Shown here: piece after piece, positions 16,551 to 24,954 of the stretch
Numbering within the stretch: the stretch's first letter is position 1
Layout of the letters: every line of letters begins with the position of its first letter
Assembly: GCF_900128965.1 (NCBI RefSeq)
Contig: NZ_FQUL01000019.1
Span: 1-41,271, forward strand
Source: Ferrithrix thermotolerans DSM 19514
Lineage (GTDB): Bacteria; Actinomycetota; Acidimicrobiia; Acidimicrobiales; Acidimicrobiaceae
DNA length: 41,271 nt
Reading direction: 5' to 3'
The notes under the pieces: generated by a model
The model's input: only the letters and a program-made list of their open reading frames with translations
Databases searched by the model: none
Told to the model about the DNA's origin: nothing
Translations under genes and position numbers: made by a program

Positions 16551-17642
16551 GTGAATCCTTTAGAACAATTAGATTGTTGGCTTGCTGAACTTTTGGAAAG
16601 GCATGGATCGGACCTCCACCTAAAGGCTCAAGCTATCCCCAGGATAAGGGTTAATGGAGATCTTTCGGTGTTGGGAACCCAATCGGTATCACCAGAGGAG
16701 ACGATGTCCATAGCCAGATACTCCATGGGTGAGGAGCTATGGGCAGGTTTTGTTCGTAGACACGAAGCGGACTATGCCTACAGAAGGTCAGGGTTGGGTC
16801 GCTTCCGCGTCAACGCCTTTTTACAGAGGGGATCTGTCTCGATGGTCTTTCGGGCAGTAAGTACCAACCCACCCACGATCGAAGAGCTCGGTCTTCCAGA
16901 GTCAATAAGAACTCTAGCTAATGAACATAGAGGGTTGATATTGGTCACAGGTCCCACCGGTTCGGGCAAGTCCTCCACTTTAGCTGCGATGGTGAACCAT
17001 ATAAATGCAACCAGGAGTGCTCACATCGTAACCATCGAAGATCCTCTAGAGACCTTGCACCAGGACAAAATGTCTATTGTAAATCAACGTGAGATCGGCT
17101 TTGATACCCACGACTATTCAACAGCGATGCGTGCTGCGATGCGACAGGACCCGGACGTGATCTTAGTGGGTGAGATGAGAGATCTGGAGACCGTTACTGC
17201 AGCGATTCAGGCTGCCGAGACCGGGCATTTGGTGCTCTCTACGCTCCACACCACCGGTGCGGCAGAGACGATCCTAAGAGTGGTTGACTTCTTTCCGCCT
17301 CATCTGCAACAGCAAATCCGAGTCTCTCTCGCAGGTATCTTGAAGGGTGTAGTATGTCAACGTCTCGTTCGAACTAAAGACGGTCTGTCTCGGGTCCCAG
17401 CCCTCGAGGTTATGGTAGCGAACGGTCGCACAATGCAGTGCGTAGTTGATCCTCTAAAGACCTACGATCTTCGGGAGATTATCAAGGAGGGTGCTTTCTA
17501 CGGCATGATGTCCTTTGATCAGTCGCTGAAAGCTCTGTATCTGGGTGGTGTCATATCGCTAGAAGATGCGATGGAGAACGCAACAAACCCTCACGACCTG
17601 AAACTCGCTATCGGGGAGACTGAAGAAATGGCACCTCTGTGA
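16551..17642 (+). CDS. pilT: Type IV pilus retraction ATPase PilT
   Basis: This 363-residue secretion-superfamily ATPase is of PilT type. The N-terminal PAS-like domain contains SDLHLKAQAIPRIRVNGDL. Walker A is GPTGSGKSS (about 134-142), the Asp box lies around TIEDPLE (161-167), Walker B is VILVGEMRD (E208) and the His box is AETGHLVLSTLHT (222-234). A VCQRLVRTKDG segment and GMMSFDQSL near the C-terminus are usual for PilT. It would form a cytoplasmic hexamer that drives pilus retraction. The GTG start has only a weak ribosome site. No other pilus gene is in the window, so the pilus it serves must be encoded elsewhere. The MBL-fold gene follows immediately. Confidence 0.93.
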   Translation: MNPLEQLDCWLAELLERHGSDLHLKAQAIPRIRVNGDLSVLGTQSVSPEETMSIARYSMGEELWAGFVRRHEADYAYRRSGLGRFRVNAFLQRGSVSMVFRAVSTNPPTIEELGLPESIRTLANEHRGLILVTGPTGSGKSSTLAAMVNHINATRSAHIVTIEDPLETLHQDKMSIVNQREIGFDTHDYSTAMRAAMRQDPDVILVGEMRDLETVTAAIQAAETGHLVLSTLHTTGAAETILRVVDFFPPHLQQQIRVSLAGILKGVVCQRLVRTKDGLSRVPALEVMVANGRTMQCVVDPLKTYDLREIIKEGAFYGMMSFDQSLKALYLGGVISLEDAMENATNPHDLKLAIGETEEMAPL

Positions 17643-17698
17643 CTGCAGTCACCCAATCTAGATATCTAGTTATAGGTCTTGGCTATCTTCTAGGTGAG

Positions 17699-18586
17699 AT
17701 GTTGTCTGTGAAGTTTTATGGAGTTCGTGGATCTTTCCCCTCCCCGGGTTCCAGTACAAGTTTTTACGGCGGCAATACCTCTTGTGTGGCGATCTACGAC
17801 GCTGAATCTAAAAACACTGAAGCAGTACTGCTGGACGCCGGTACCGGAGGATTCAGTGCATCCAAAGAACTCTTTGATAGGGGCGTGAGGAAACTACACG
17901 TCCTTCTCTCCCACTTGCACTTAGATCACATCCAAGGGCTCCCATTTATGAATATGTTGGACTCGTTAGAGTGCGAGGTAATCGTCTATGCCTCTAAAGA
18001 GTATGCGCCACTGGAGGATGTATTAGCGCCTGTGATGTCACCTCCATACTTTCCCGTAGCACCTAAGCAGCGAAGCGCAACATTGAATTACCTAGAGGTT
18101 TCTAAGGCCTTTGAGCTTAGGGGTATGGGGCTTGAGGTCGTGCCCTTTCCTATAACCCATAGCGATCCAGCTCTTGGCTATCGAATAAACGCAGAGAACG
18201 CATCGCTAGTGTACCTAACAGATCACCAGTGCGGGTCAGACTTTCACTGCGTCTCAGACGATCTAATCCAGTGGGGCAAAGGTGTCGATCTGTTGGTGCA
18301 CGATGCGCAGTACACCTCCTCGGAGTTCATCTCCAAATCCAACTGGGGTCACTCTACGTACGAATTTGCAGTAGATGTGGCGGAAAAGATGCAAGTGAAG
18401 GAGTTGATCTTCTTCCATCACGACCCAGAACGAAGCGATGTTGAACTTAGTGAGATCGTGCAAGGTTGGAAAGCGGCGGACCGTAACTTTCGTATCTCAG
18501 CAGCTAGAGAGGGTCTCGTCGTAGATATGATCCGCCCGTCTTTTGCAAAGGCGCTCAACTCCACATCAGCCATTACTCAAGGGTGA
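17699..18586 (+). CDS. MBL-fold metallohydrolase
   Basis: This is a metallo-beta-lactamase-fold hydrolase of 295 residues from the chosen ATG. The start VKFYGVRGSFPSPGSSTSFYGGNTSCV is a hallmark of a common subgroup whose members begin with this strand. The metal site is SHLHLDH, with a later PITHSDPALGYRI and LLVHDAQYT for further ligands, and FFHHDP near the C-terminus. The role is unknown; relatives include RNase Z-like and cyclic-phosphodiesterase-like enzymes. The frame opens at a GTG (17639) overlapping the pilT stop as GTGA, adding 20 non-conserved residues. The ATG at 17699, or the GTG at 17708 behind AGGTGAG, better fits the family start. It is probably co-transcribed with pilT. Confidence 0.87.
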   Translation: MLSVKFYGVRGSFPSPGSSTSFYGGNTSCVAIYDAESKNTEAVLLDAGTGGFSASKELFDRGVRKLHVLLSHLHLDHIQGLPFMNMLDSLECEVIVYASKEYAPLEDVLAPVMSPPYFPVAPKQRSATLNYLEVSKAFELRGMGLEVVPFPITHSDPALGYRINAENASLVYLTDHQCGSDFHCVSDDLIQWGKGVDLLVHDAQYTSSEFISKSNWGHSTYEFAVDVAEKMQVKELIFFHHDPERSDVELSEIVQGWKAADRNFRISAAREGLVVDMIRPSFAKALNSTSAITQG

Positions 18587-18893
18587 CAAGAGCCTCTCGA
18601 TCTACCTTGGCCTTCAAGGATCATTTACTTATCCTCCGAGTGTCGTTAGGGGATAGTTAGCAGGAGTTGAGGTTCATAGTTTCCCGACAGTCATAGTAAG
18701 ACAATAATTCGATACATCTCCTCAACGTTGGGTTAGACCGGCATTGACATGTGTGAGCCGTCACAACGAAGCTGTGCATTTGGTCGGCCGTTATGATCTT
18801 ACCGTAATGTCCCTCCGTAATACACCTGCTAACGGCGGCGGAGAGCACTTGGATGATAGTTTGTTGACGGTTAGGTAATGAAAGGTGTAACAA
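18587..18893. other. Intergenic region with inverted repeats upstream of the epimerase gene
   Basis: This is about 307 bases with no gene. GTTGAGG and CCTCAAC arms lie at about 18667 and 18720. A TTGACA hexamer (18745-18750) is followed at once by TGTGA-GCCG-TCACA (18752-18765), suggesting a regulated promoter region for the rmlC-like/ftsH-like genes. No good -10 hexamer is visible at the expected distance. Confidence 0.4.
18752..18765. promoter_or_regulatory. Inverted repeat TGTGA-N4-TCACA
   Basis: Perfect five-base arms overlap the region just after a consensus TTGACA -35 hexamer, about 130 bases before the epimerase start. The half sites equal those of CRP/FNR-family operators, but the spacer is 4 rather than 6 bases, so a different regulator is possible. 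Confidence 0.4.
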
Positions 18894-19445
18894 GTGGCGG
18901 AAGTCTCTGCTGTAAGTGAGATAGAAGGTGTTTACATCGTCACCCCCCAGAGGTTTGAGGACGATAGGGGGGTCTTTGCGGAAACGTATAGGCGTTCCTG
19001 GTTTCCCGAAGGTCGAGAGATGGTGCAAGGATCTAGGTCCGATAAGGTCAAGGGATCCTTGGTTGGTCTACACTACCATCTACATCAGGCGGACTACTGG
19101 TATGTCGTATCTGGGAAAGCACAGGTCGCACTAGTGGACATACGAGTAGGGTCACCGACTGAACTAGGGGTATACCTAGTTGAGTTGGGCGACGACAACC
19201 TCAAGGGGCTTTATATTCCTCCTGGAGTTGCACACGGTTTTGCTGTCGTTGAGGACATGGTACTAACTTACCTCGTAGATGGCTACTACAATCCTAATGA
19301 CGAACTTGGTGTCAGGTTTGACGACCCGTCATTGGGCGTCTCGTGGGCGATATCTACTGCAGTTGTTTCGCAGCGTGACCTGTCAAATCCGCTCTACGCA
19401 GATATCAAAGACTATCAAAGACCCAGGTATGGTCTACGCACCTAA
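18894..19445 (+). CDS. dTDP-4-dehydrorhamnose 3,5-epimerase family protein (RmlC-like)
   Basis: This 183-residue cupin is of the RmlC family. It has FEDDRGVFAETYR (21-33), VGLHYH with the catalytic-type H60, VVSGKAQVALVDIR (71-84), IPPGVAHGFAVVE (108-120) and Tyr-Tyr plus VRFDDP (140-145). In true RmlC the sequence after GLHxQ contains QAKLV, whose Lys stabilises the intermediate. Here the matching stretch is QADYW, so this Lys is replaced. The enzyme may epimerise a different nucleotide sugar or only isomerise it. The GTG start has GAAAGG about 9 bases upstream. The FtsH-like gene begins 69 bases later and may share its transcript. No other dTDP-rhamnose gene is present. Confidence 0.82.
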   Translation: MAEVSAVSEIEGVYIVTPQRFEDDRGVFAETYRRSWFPEGREMVQGSRSDKVKGSLVGLHYHLHQADYWYVVSGKAQVALVDIRVGSPTELGVYLVELGDDNLKGLYIPPGVAHGFAVVEDMVLTYLVDGYYNPNDELGVRFDDPSLGVSWAISTAVVSQRDLSNPLYADIKDYQRPRYGLRT

Positions 19446-19514
19446 ACGACTACCTAATGTGGTACAATGAAGTTTCATTGAGCACCCAAAGTGGTAAACG
19501 TAGGGAGTATCTAC

Positions 19515-21281
19515 ATGAAGACGGGTACGCAACTTTCAGATGAGTTAGAACCAGACGATATTGAGCGGGCTCGCCGAACTTCTTCGGCGGGTCGAAAGTT
19601 GATTTGGATGTTTTTGCTGTCTGCGATGCTAATCCTATTAGTGCTGCGAGATGTCTACCGTGAGATCTCTGGGGAGGGATTGAGTTTTGCGATTCACATC
19701 CCGACGTTCGTTACGCCATATATTCCAGCTATTGTCTTGGTCTTTGTGCTGCTTGCGGTTGTTGTAGGTCCCATGTTAGGACTTGGTAGATCGCCTCATC
19801 GTCTAGTTCGTCCGTCGGAGATCGACGTTGACTCCGACGATATGCTAGGAGCGTCCAGTACCGTAGAGATGATCGAACAGTTACTGGAGGAGTACAGAAA
19901 CTTCCAGGTACTTAGTGACCGCTATGGGGCCACGCCTCCGAGGGCGGTGCTCTTTGAGGGGCCTCCAGGAACGGGCAAGACCATGGCAGCAAAGGTGATA
20001 GCCAAGAGAGCGGGAGTTCCGTTCCTGTTTGTCTCGGGGTCGTCTTTCCAGGCTATGTACTATGGCCAAAGTGGTAGGAAGGTGCGTTCTTACTTTAGGG
20101 AGCTAAGAAGGCTTACGAGACGCTATGGGGGCGCTATCGGCTTTATCGAAGAGTTTGACGCAATCGGTTCGGCGAGAACTAACATGGGGGTTTCCCAGGG
20201 CGCTGATGGCGTGACCGGAGTAGTGGCAGAACTTCTTGTGCAGCTACAGTCCTTTGAGCACAACACGATTGTAGAGAGAATCGCAGTTAAATTCGGCATC
20301 TTGTCAGCCTCGAGAAAATCACCTAGGTTTCTCCTTGTTGCGGCGACGAACCGTGCATCAGAGCTAGATCCTGCTCTCATCAGACCAGGCAGGTTTGACC
20401 GCTCAATCCACTTTGATCTGCCCAATGTTCAGTCCCGAAGAGAGATTGTCTATGGACTTGTTGAAAAACGAGTAGGACAAGCCACCGCCGCGTCTTTTCA
20501 GCCAACGATAGATAGGGTGGCGTCCATGTCAGGAGGACTCTCTCAGGCATCACTATATCGTATGGTGGAGGAGGCGGGAGTTATAGCTTTTCATGACGGT
20601 AAAAGACCTCTTTTGGAGCAAGACCTATGGAACGCTTTTGCGCAAGTTGCCTTAGGGCGAAATAGTGGTGTTCCCTATAACGACTTTGAGAAACTGGTTG
20701 TCTCGGTTCATGAAGGTGGACACTGCTGCTACCGCTGGTTTGGTGGTGGCAAACCAAACGTGTCACTCGTGTCGATTTTAAAGCGAGGAGAAGCGCTAGG
20801 TTTGACTGCGTCTCACGGAGAACAAGATACCTATCTGCTATCCCGTGACGACATGTTAGATGAGATAGCTGCCTTGATGGCGGGCATGGTGGCGGAAGAG
20901 ATGATCTTTGGGGATGTGACCTCAGGATCTAGTTCGGACCTTAAAAGGGCCACCTCCTTGGCTATGAAATACTCGACGAACTTGGCGATGGGTCGATCCT
21001 TGATATCACTTGGCGAAATAAGTCCACAGACGGAGGCCGCAATTCTCACCTCTGAAGGACCCGTTAGAGACGAGATAGAGTCGATTTTGCGAGCCGGTAG
21101 AGAACGCTCATTTGAAGTGCTGTCTAGATGTTCGAAGGAGTTGTGGCGGCTAGCTATGAAGCTATGCGAGGTTGAGGAGTTGGATGTTCGAGATCTCACT
21201 GAGGTACTGGGTCCAAGGCCAAATAGCGCTCGCTCGATAGATGTATCGCAGTTTGAGTCCTCAAGGCGAAGCCAGAGCTAG
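19515..21281 (+). CDS. FtsH-like membrane AAA+ zinc metalloprotease, divergent
   Basis: This 588-residue protein has FtsH architecture. Two membrane segments (about 28-46 and 68-92) flank a roughly 20-residue outer loop. The AAA domain has Walker A GPPGTGKT (149-156), Walker B GFIEEFD (about 209-215, Glu where FtsH has Asp), sensor AATNR and arginine fingers RPGRFDR. The M41 peptidase domain has HEGGH (399-403, FtsH HEAGH) and the third zinc ligand in SSSDLKRAT (about D475). The pore loop reads YYG instead of FVG. An insertion of about 20 residues (about 251-272) follows the second region of homology. It is probably a membrane-protein quality-control protease, distinct from the main FtsH. The ATG at 19515 was chosen for its AGGGAG site; a GTG at 19491 has none. 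Confidence 0.85.
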   Translation: MKTGTQLSDELEPDDIERARRTSSAGRKLIWMFLLSAMLILLVLRDVYREISGEGLSFAIHIPTFVTPYIPAIVLVFVLLAVVVGPMLGLGRSPHRLVRPSEIDVDSDDMLGASSTVEMIEQLLEEYRNFQVLSDRYGATPPRAVLFEGPPGTGKTMAAKVIAKRAGVPFLFVSGSSFQAMYYGQSGRKVRSYFRELRRLTRRYGGAIGFIEEFDAIGSARTNMGVSQGADGVTGVVAELLVQLQSFEHNTIVERIAVKFGILSASRKSPRFLLVAATNRASELDPALIRPGRFDRSIHFDLPNVQSRREIVYGLVEKRVGQATAASFQPTIDRVASMSGGLSQASLYRMVEEAGVIAFHDGKRPLLEQDLWNAFAQVALGRNSGVPYNDFEKLVVSVHEGGHCCYRWFGGGKPNVSLVSILKRGEALGLTASHGEQDTYLLSRDDMLDEIAALMAGMVAEEMIFGDVTSGSSSDLKRATSLAMKYSTNLAMGRSLISLGEISPQTEAAILTSEGPVRDEIESILRAGRERSFEVLSRCSKELWRLAMKLCEVEELDVRDLTEVLGPRPNSARSIDVSQFESSRRSQS

Positions 21282-21437
21282 GCGGCGCGCTCATCGATCT
21301 TTAGACAGCTAGTAACTTCTCAAGAAACTTTGAGAACTGTGTTGTATCCTTTTCTTCTTAAGAGACTTCAACTCTAAGCGGATTTCGCCGCGGCGCTAAG
21401 ATATCGATAGACCAGTTTATGAAAGAGAGGGTCACTC

Positions 21438-22517
21438 GTGACGGCAATTTTAGTTGTTGCCATTATCGTACTGCTTGTGGGGGCAGTCTCTGGAGCGACC
21501 ATGTCCGCGCTAGGCAAAGAGCGCAAGTCTATCGAGTCCCATAAAAAGATCCTCAGTGTTATGGAGGACCTTGCATCTTCGAACTCAATTTTAAAGGAAT
21601 CTAATGAACCGGAGGTGTCGAGGAGGTCTGACCGTACAAGATCACACGTAAGAGCAGTAAGGCCGGTAAGGGATGGTAAGAGTCCAACCGTTGGTAGTTC
21701 CGTAGTTTCTGAGTCGCTGTCAGGTGCTGGGATCCGAAAGGGTCGCGGCCGACTAATAGGGTTGCATGGAGACAGGTTCGTAGTTGAGGAAGCTGAAGAG
21801 GATCCCAAGACCCTTCAGATACCTATAGTCGACTTGGAAAGACCAAGGCAAGCTTTCGTGGGGGCCGAGTCGCCTGCTACCGATGCGTTACAACAAAAAC
21901 ACGATGTCAATAACGGAGGTGGAGGACCCTCTCCGATAGTGATAGACGATGAGCGTATCCCTGATCTAGAAGAGATGAGACAAGGGACGGTTCCTCAGCA
22001 CGCTTCAAGATCTTCACAGGTGAGAATCGGCTCGGTTGTAGTGGCCGTAGGTTTAGGGGTAATTGGGGTGTCGACCGTTGTATTCAAGGTCGCCACTGAG
22101 AAGCATTCGACCGTATCATCAGCTACTCAAACTCAAAACACCACGGCACGGTCGCAAGTAAGCAGCTCTTCTACGAAAAAAAAGCATCGTGTAAAGTCGA
22201 CAACGACGACAACTTCTCCTCAGATCTCTCCAGTATCGTCGAACTCCTTAGGCGCAACCTATCAGGTTCCCTCTGGCACGCTAACTATCCAACTGACTGC
22301 GTCGGCCCCTTGCTGGGTTGAACAGTCAAACTCGCCGTATGGAAAGCTGTTTTTTGCCCAGACGTTGGCGGCGGGTCAAACTCAGACTTTGACATCCACA
22401 GCACCAATTTGGATAAGAACCGGAAACGTAAAGGCGCTCTCCATCAAAATAAACAACTTGCCCGTTGTGATCTCTGCACCCCCAGGAACATATAACTTTA
22501 CCTTCAACGCAGGTTAG
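21438..22517 (+). CDS. Membrane protein with RodZ-type (DUF4115-like) C-terminal domain
   Basis: This is a 359-residue protein. A membrane helix spans about 3-24, and a long hydrophilic, charged region runs to about 195. A second helix (about 197-217) is followed by a Ser/Thr/Lys-rich linker. The C-terminal beta domain (about 270-359) has the order TIQLTASAPCWVEQ...AAGQTQTLTSTAPIWIRTGN...IKINNLPVVI. That pattern resembles the DUF4115 domain of RodZ, which acts outside the membrane in cell-shape control. The RodZ helix-turn-helix is absent. The GTG start has a GAGAGGG site about seven bases away. An A8 run (22176-22183) gives the slippery heptamer A AAA AAG in frame. It probably belongs to the transcript of the FtsH-like gene. 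Confidence 0.7.
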   Translation: MTAILVVAIIVLLVGAVSGATMSALGKERKSIESHKKILSVMEDLASSNSILKESNEPEVSRRSDRTRSHVRAVRPVRDGKSPTVGSSVVSESLSGAGIRKGRGRLIGLHGDRFVVEEAEEDPKTLQIPIVDLERPRQAFVGAESPATDALQQKHDVNNGGGGPSPIVIDDERIPDLEEMRQGTVPQHASRSSQVRIGSVVVAVGLGVIGVSTVVFKVATEKHSTVSSATQTQNTTARSQVSSSSTKKKHRVKSTTTTTSPQISPVSSNSLGATYQVPSGTLTIQLTASAPCWVEQSNSPYGKLFFAQTLAAGQTQTLTSTAPIWIRTGNVKALSIKINNLPVVISAPPGTYNFTFNAG

Positions 22518-22696
22518 TTCCAAAGAGCGATCTTTCCCCAACGTTATCTCTGTCCTGATGGGATCGGGTTCATCAACTTGCTACTCGGCGAAGTGTACTC
22601 TCAGCAGCTAACCCTATGTGTTCTTTGCCCAGATGAGACCGATACAACTCTGTGGGTCGGCCTCTTTGGTGTGAGAGTATGGTAGGGCATGGGTTC

Positions 22697-22728
22697 AACT
22701 CCTCTTATCACAAGAAAGAGGAGGAGTT
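22697..22728. terminator. Possible bidirectional transcript-end hairpin
   Basis: AACTCCTC (22697-22704) and GAGGAGTT (22721-22728) are perfect eight-base arms between two converging genes. No T-tract is present on either side, so it would be a weak or Rho-assisted terminator. Confidence 0.35.
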
Positions 22729-22736
22729 CGCCAAAA

Positions 22737-24821
22737 TCACTTGGTTATGCTAACAACAAACGCCAGCACGGAACTTTCATCCCGCCACGCATCGTATCTT
22801 CCAGTGGGTCCCATGTGACCGGCTCCCATCTCGACCTTGAGCACGGTGGGCGCTTTTGGAGTTACAGAACGTATCTTGGCGACCCACTTAAGGGGTTCCC
22901 AGTACGAAACACGCGGGTCATTGAGCCCCGTACTTACGTATAGAAACGGGTAGACCCCCTGATCACGGTAGTTGTCGTAAGGTGAGTACGACAACATAGT
23001 CTCGTAGATCTCCCTACTTTCAAGTGGATTGCCCCACTCCTCCCACTCTGTAACTGTAAGCGGTAGGTCGGGATCTGAGATTGTGGTCAGGCAATCCACG
23101 AAAGGTACCTCTGCGATCACTCCCTTGAACAGATCCGGCCTAAGGTTCAGTACAGCTCCCATCAGTAGCCCCCCGGCGCTCCCGCCCCTTGCCACGAGAC
23201 AATCTGGTGCAGTATAACCTTCTGCGATTAGATGAGTTGCGCAGGCGACAAAGTCGTGGAAGGTATTGGATTTCTTTTCAAGCTTGCCGTCCTCGTACCA
23301 CTTGCGTCCTAGCTCTCCACCTCCACGTACGTGGGCAACCGCAAAGATGAAGCCCCGGTCCAAAAGAGACAGTCTTGATACGGAGAAGGTCGGATCTATG
23401 GAGTGTTCGTATGATCCGTATCCATATAGCAAGGTAGGTTTTGGTTCAGAGAGGTCGAGGTCGACTCTATGGACAAGAGAGATGGGAACCCGTACTCCGT
23501 CGTGGCTGGTGGCCCATAGCCTTTCAGATGAATAGTTCTCGCTGGAGAACCCTCCTAAGACGGGCTGAGCCTTTATGAGAGATACGGAGTAGTCTTTGAG
23601 CGATATCTCAAATATCGATGTCGGTGTGGTGAACGATGTGAATCCGTAACGGAAAAACTCGGTGTCGTACTCCGCATTGACACCTGGCCAGAGTGTTCCG
23701 AGAGGGTCTGGGGTCGGAATCTCGTGCACAGCCCTGTCAGCTACCGAAACTAGCTTGATCGATAAGTGTGCGTCGCTACGAAGCAAGACTGCAACATGGG
23801 TCTTGAATATCTCGATACCTTCTACCTTGTCGTGGTCCGAAAGTTCGATGTAGTTCTCCCACGTCAGATCTTTATCTGGGGCGTAGGGGTTACGCTCATC
23901 GCTGATCAACACGGAGAAGTCGACCCGGTCCCTATTAGTTACCATAAAGGTTGCTTCCTCGTGGGTGTCTATCGAGTACTCTACCCCATCTCGACGAGGC
24001 ATGAAGACTTTGGGGGGAGACAGAGGCGACTCCGAAGGAATGAGTAGTTGTTCTGTCGTGGTTTTGGACTGGCTGTCTATTACTATGAAGCGTTCGTCCG
24101 ACGTTTTGCCGAGATCTAGAAAAAATCTCTCGTCTTGCTCTTCATACACCAGCTGGTCCTGACTTTGAGGGCTTCCAATACGGTGACGGTAGATTCGGTA
24201 GGGACGCATAGTATCGTCCGGCGTGATGTAGAAAATAAATTTAGAGTCAGCCGACCAGACGATACCGTAGTAGGTCTCTGAAAGTACGTCGAAGGGTCTG
24301 TAAGCGTCTTCAGCAGCTGCTACGTTGAGCTGGAATACCTCAGAGCCGTCGAAGTCAACTGAGTAAGCTATCAGCTTGTGATCGGGCGAGATCGATGACG
24401 TTCCGATTGACATGTAGTCGTGGCCCTCTGCGATTACGTTCTCGTCCAGGAGAACTCGCTCCGTGTCTTCTTGGCTACGCAACCTGCGGCAGTGAATTGC
24501 GTACTGTTTTCCTTCTTCGGTACGTCCGTAGTACTCGTATGGCCCCTTGGCGGCTGGCACAGACATATCGGTTTCTAGAACCTTCGATCGGATCTCAGTG
24601 AATATCTCGTCTGCGAGCCCCTGTAACTGAGCCGAGACTGCCTGGTAGTAGGTGTTCTCGGCCTCGATATAGTTCTTGGTGTCAGGGTCGTCCTTGTCCC
24701 GTAGCCAGTAGAAGTCGTCTACTCTTACCCCGCCCAAACCTTTGAGTTCTGTCGGTATCCGTTTTGGGGGACGTGGGGGGTTTAGCCCAGCCAAAGTGTC
24801 TAGGAAACTGTTATTTTTCAC
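22737..24821 (-). CDS. ptrB: Oligopeptidase B (S9 family protease II)
   Basis: This 694-residue prolyl-oligopeptidase-family serine peptidase cuts after basic residues in short peptides in the cytosol. An N-terminal beta-propeller (about 60-410) precedes the alpha/beta-hydrolase domain. The nucleophile is S548 in RGGSAGGLL, the acid D635 in GLNDPRVSYWEP and the base H669 in GAGHMGPTGR, all in family order. The opening PPRPPKRIPTELKGLGGVRVDDFYWLRDKDDP is the typical PtrB start. The length equals that of the family. A GTG start is preceded by AGGA at about 7 bases. The gene diverges from sufB over a 133-base gap. Confidence 0.93.
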   Translation of the reverse strand: MKNNSFLDTLAGLNPPRPPKRIPTELKGLGGVRVDDFYWLRDKDDPDTKNYIEAENTYYQAVSAQLQGLADEIFTEIRSKVLETDMSVPAAKGPYEYYGRTEEGKQYAIHCRRLRSQEDTERVLLDENVIAEGHDYMSIGTSSISPDHKLIAYSVDFDGSEVFQLNVAAAEDAYRPFDVLSETYYGIVWSADSKFIFYITPDDTMRPYRIYRHRIGSPQSQDQLVYEEQDERFFLDLGKTSDERFIVIDSQSKTTTEQLLIPSESPLSPPKVFMPRRDGVEYSIDTHEEATFMVTNRDRVDFSVLISDERNPYAPDKDLTWENYIELSDHDKVEGIEIFKTHVAVLLRSDAHLSIKLVSVADRAVHEIPTPDPLGTLWPGVNAEYDTEFFRYGFTSFTTPTSIFEISLKDYSVSLIKAQPVLGGFSSENYSSERLWATSHDGVRVPISLVHRVDLDLSEPKPTLLYGYGSYEHSIDPTFSVSRLSLLDRGFIFAVAHVRGGGELGRKWYEDGKLEKKSNTFHDFVACATHLIAEGYTAPDCLVARGGSAGGLLMGAVLNLRPDLFKGVIAEVPFVDCLTTISDPDLPLTVTEWEEWGNPLESREIYETMLSYSPYDNYRDQGVYPFLYVSTGLNDPRVSYWEPLKWVAKIRSVTPKAPTVLKVEMGAGHMGPTGRYDAWRDESSVLAFVVSITK

Positions 24822-24866
24822 AACTAGATCCTAAATGGTAAACGACCAAACTATATCTTCATTAGT

Positions 24867-24880
24867 ACTATATCGATAGT
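24867..24880. promoter_or_regulatory. Palindrome ACTAT-ATCG-ATAGT in the ptrB-sufB gap
   Basis: Perfect five-base arms lie 75 bases before sufB and 46 bases before ptrB, in an AT-rich stretch. A TACAAT hexamer (24902-24907) downstream could be the sufB -10 region. This is a candidate operator for a regulator of Fe-S assembly genes such as a SufR/IscR-type protein; the identity is inferred from position only. Confidence 0.4.
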
Positions 24881-24954
24881 GCAAATTAGGTGCATAAGGA
24901 CTACAATGTTTATAACGCAGAGTGCTGTAGGTCCGAAGCGGTGAGGAGGCACTA

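Noticed and set aside
19491-19514. GTG start eight codons upstream for the FtsH-like gene
   Set aside because: No ribosome site before the GTG, while AGGGAG stands correctly before the ATG at 19515.
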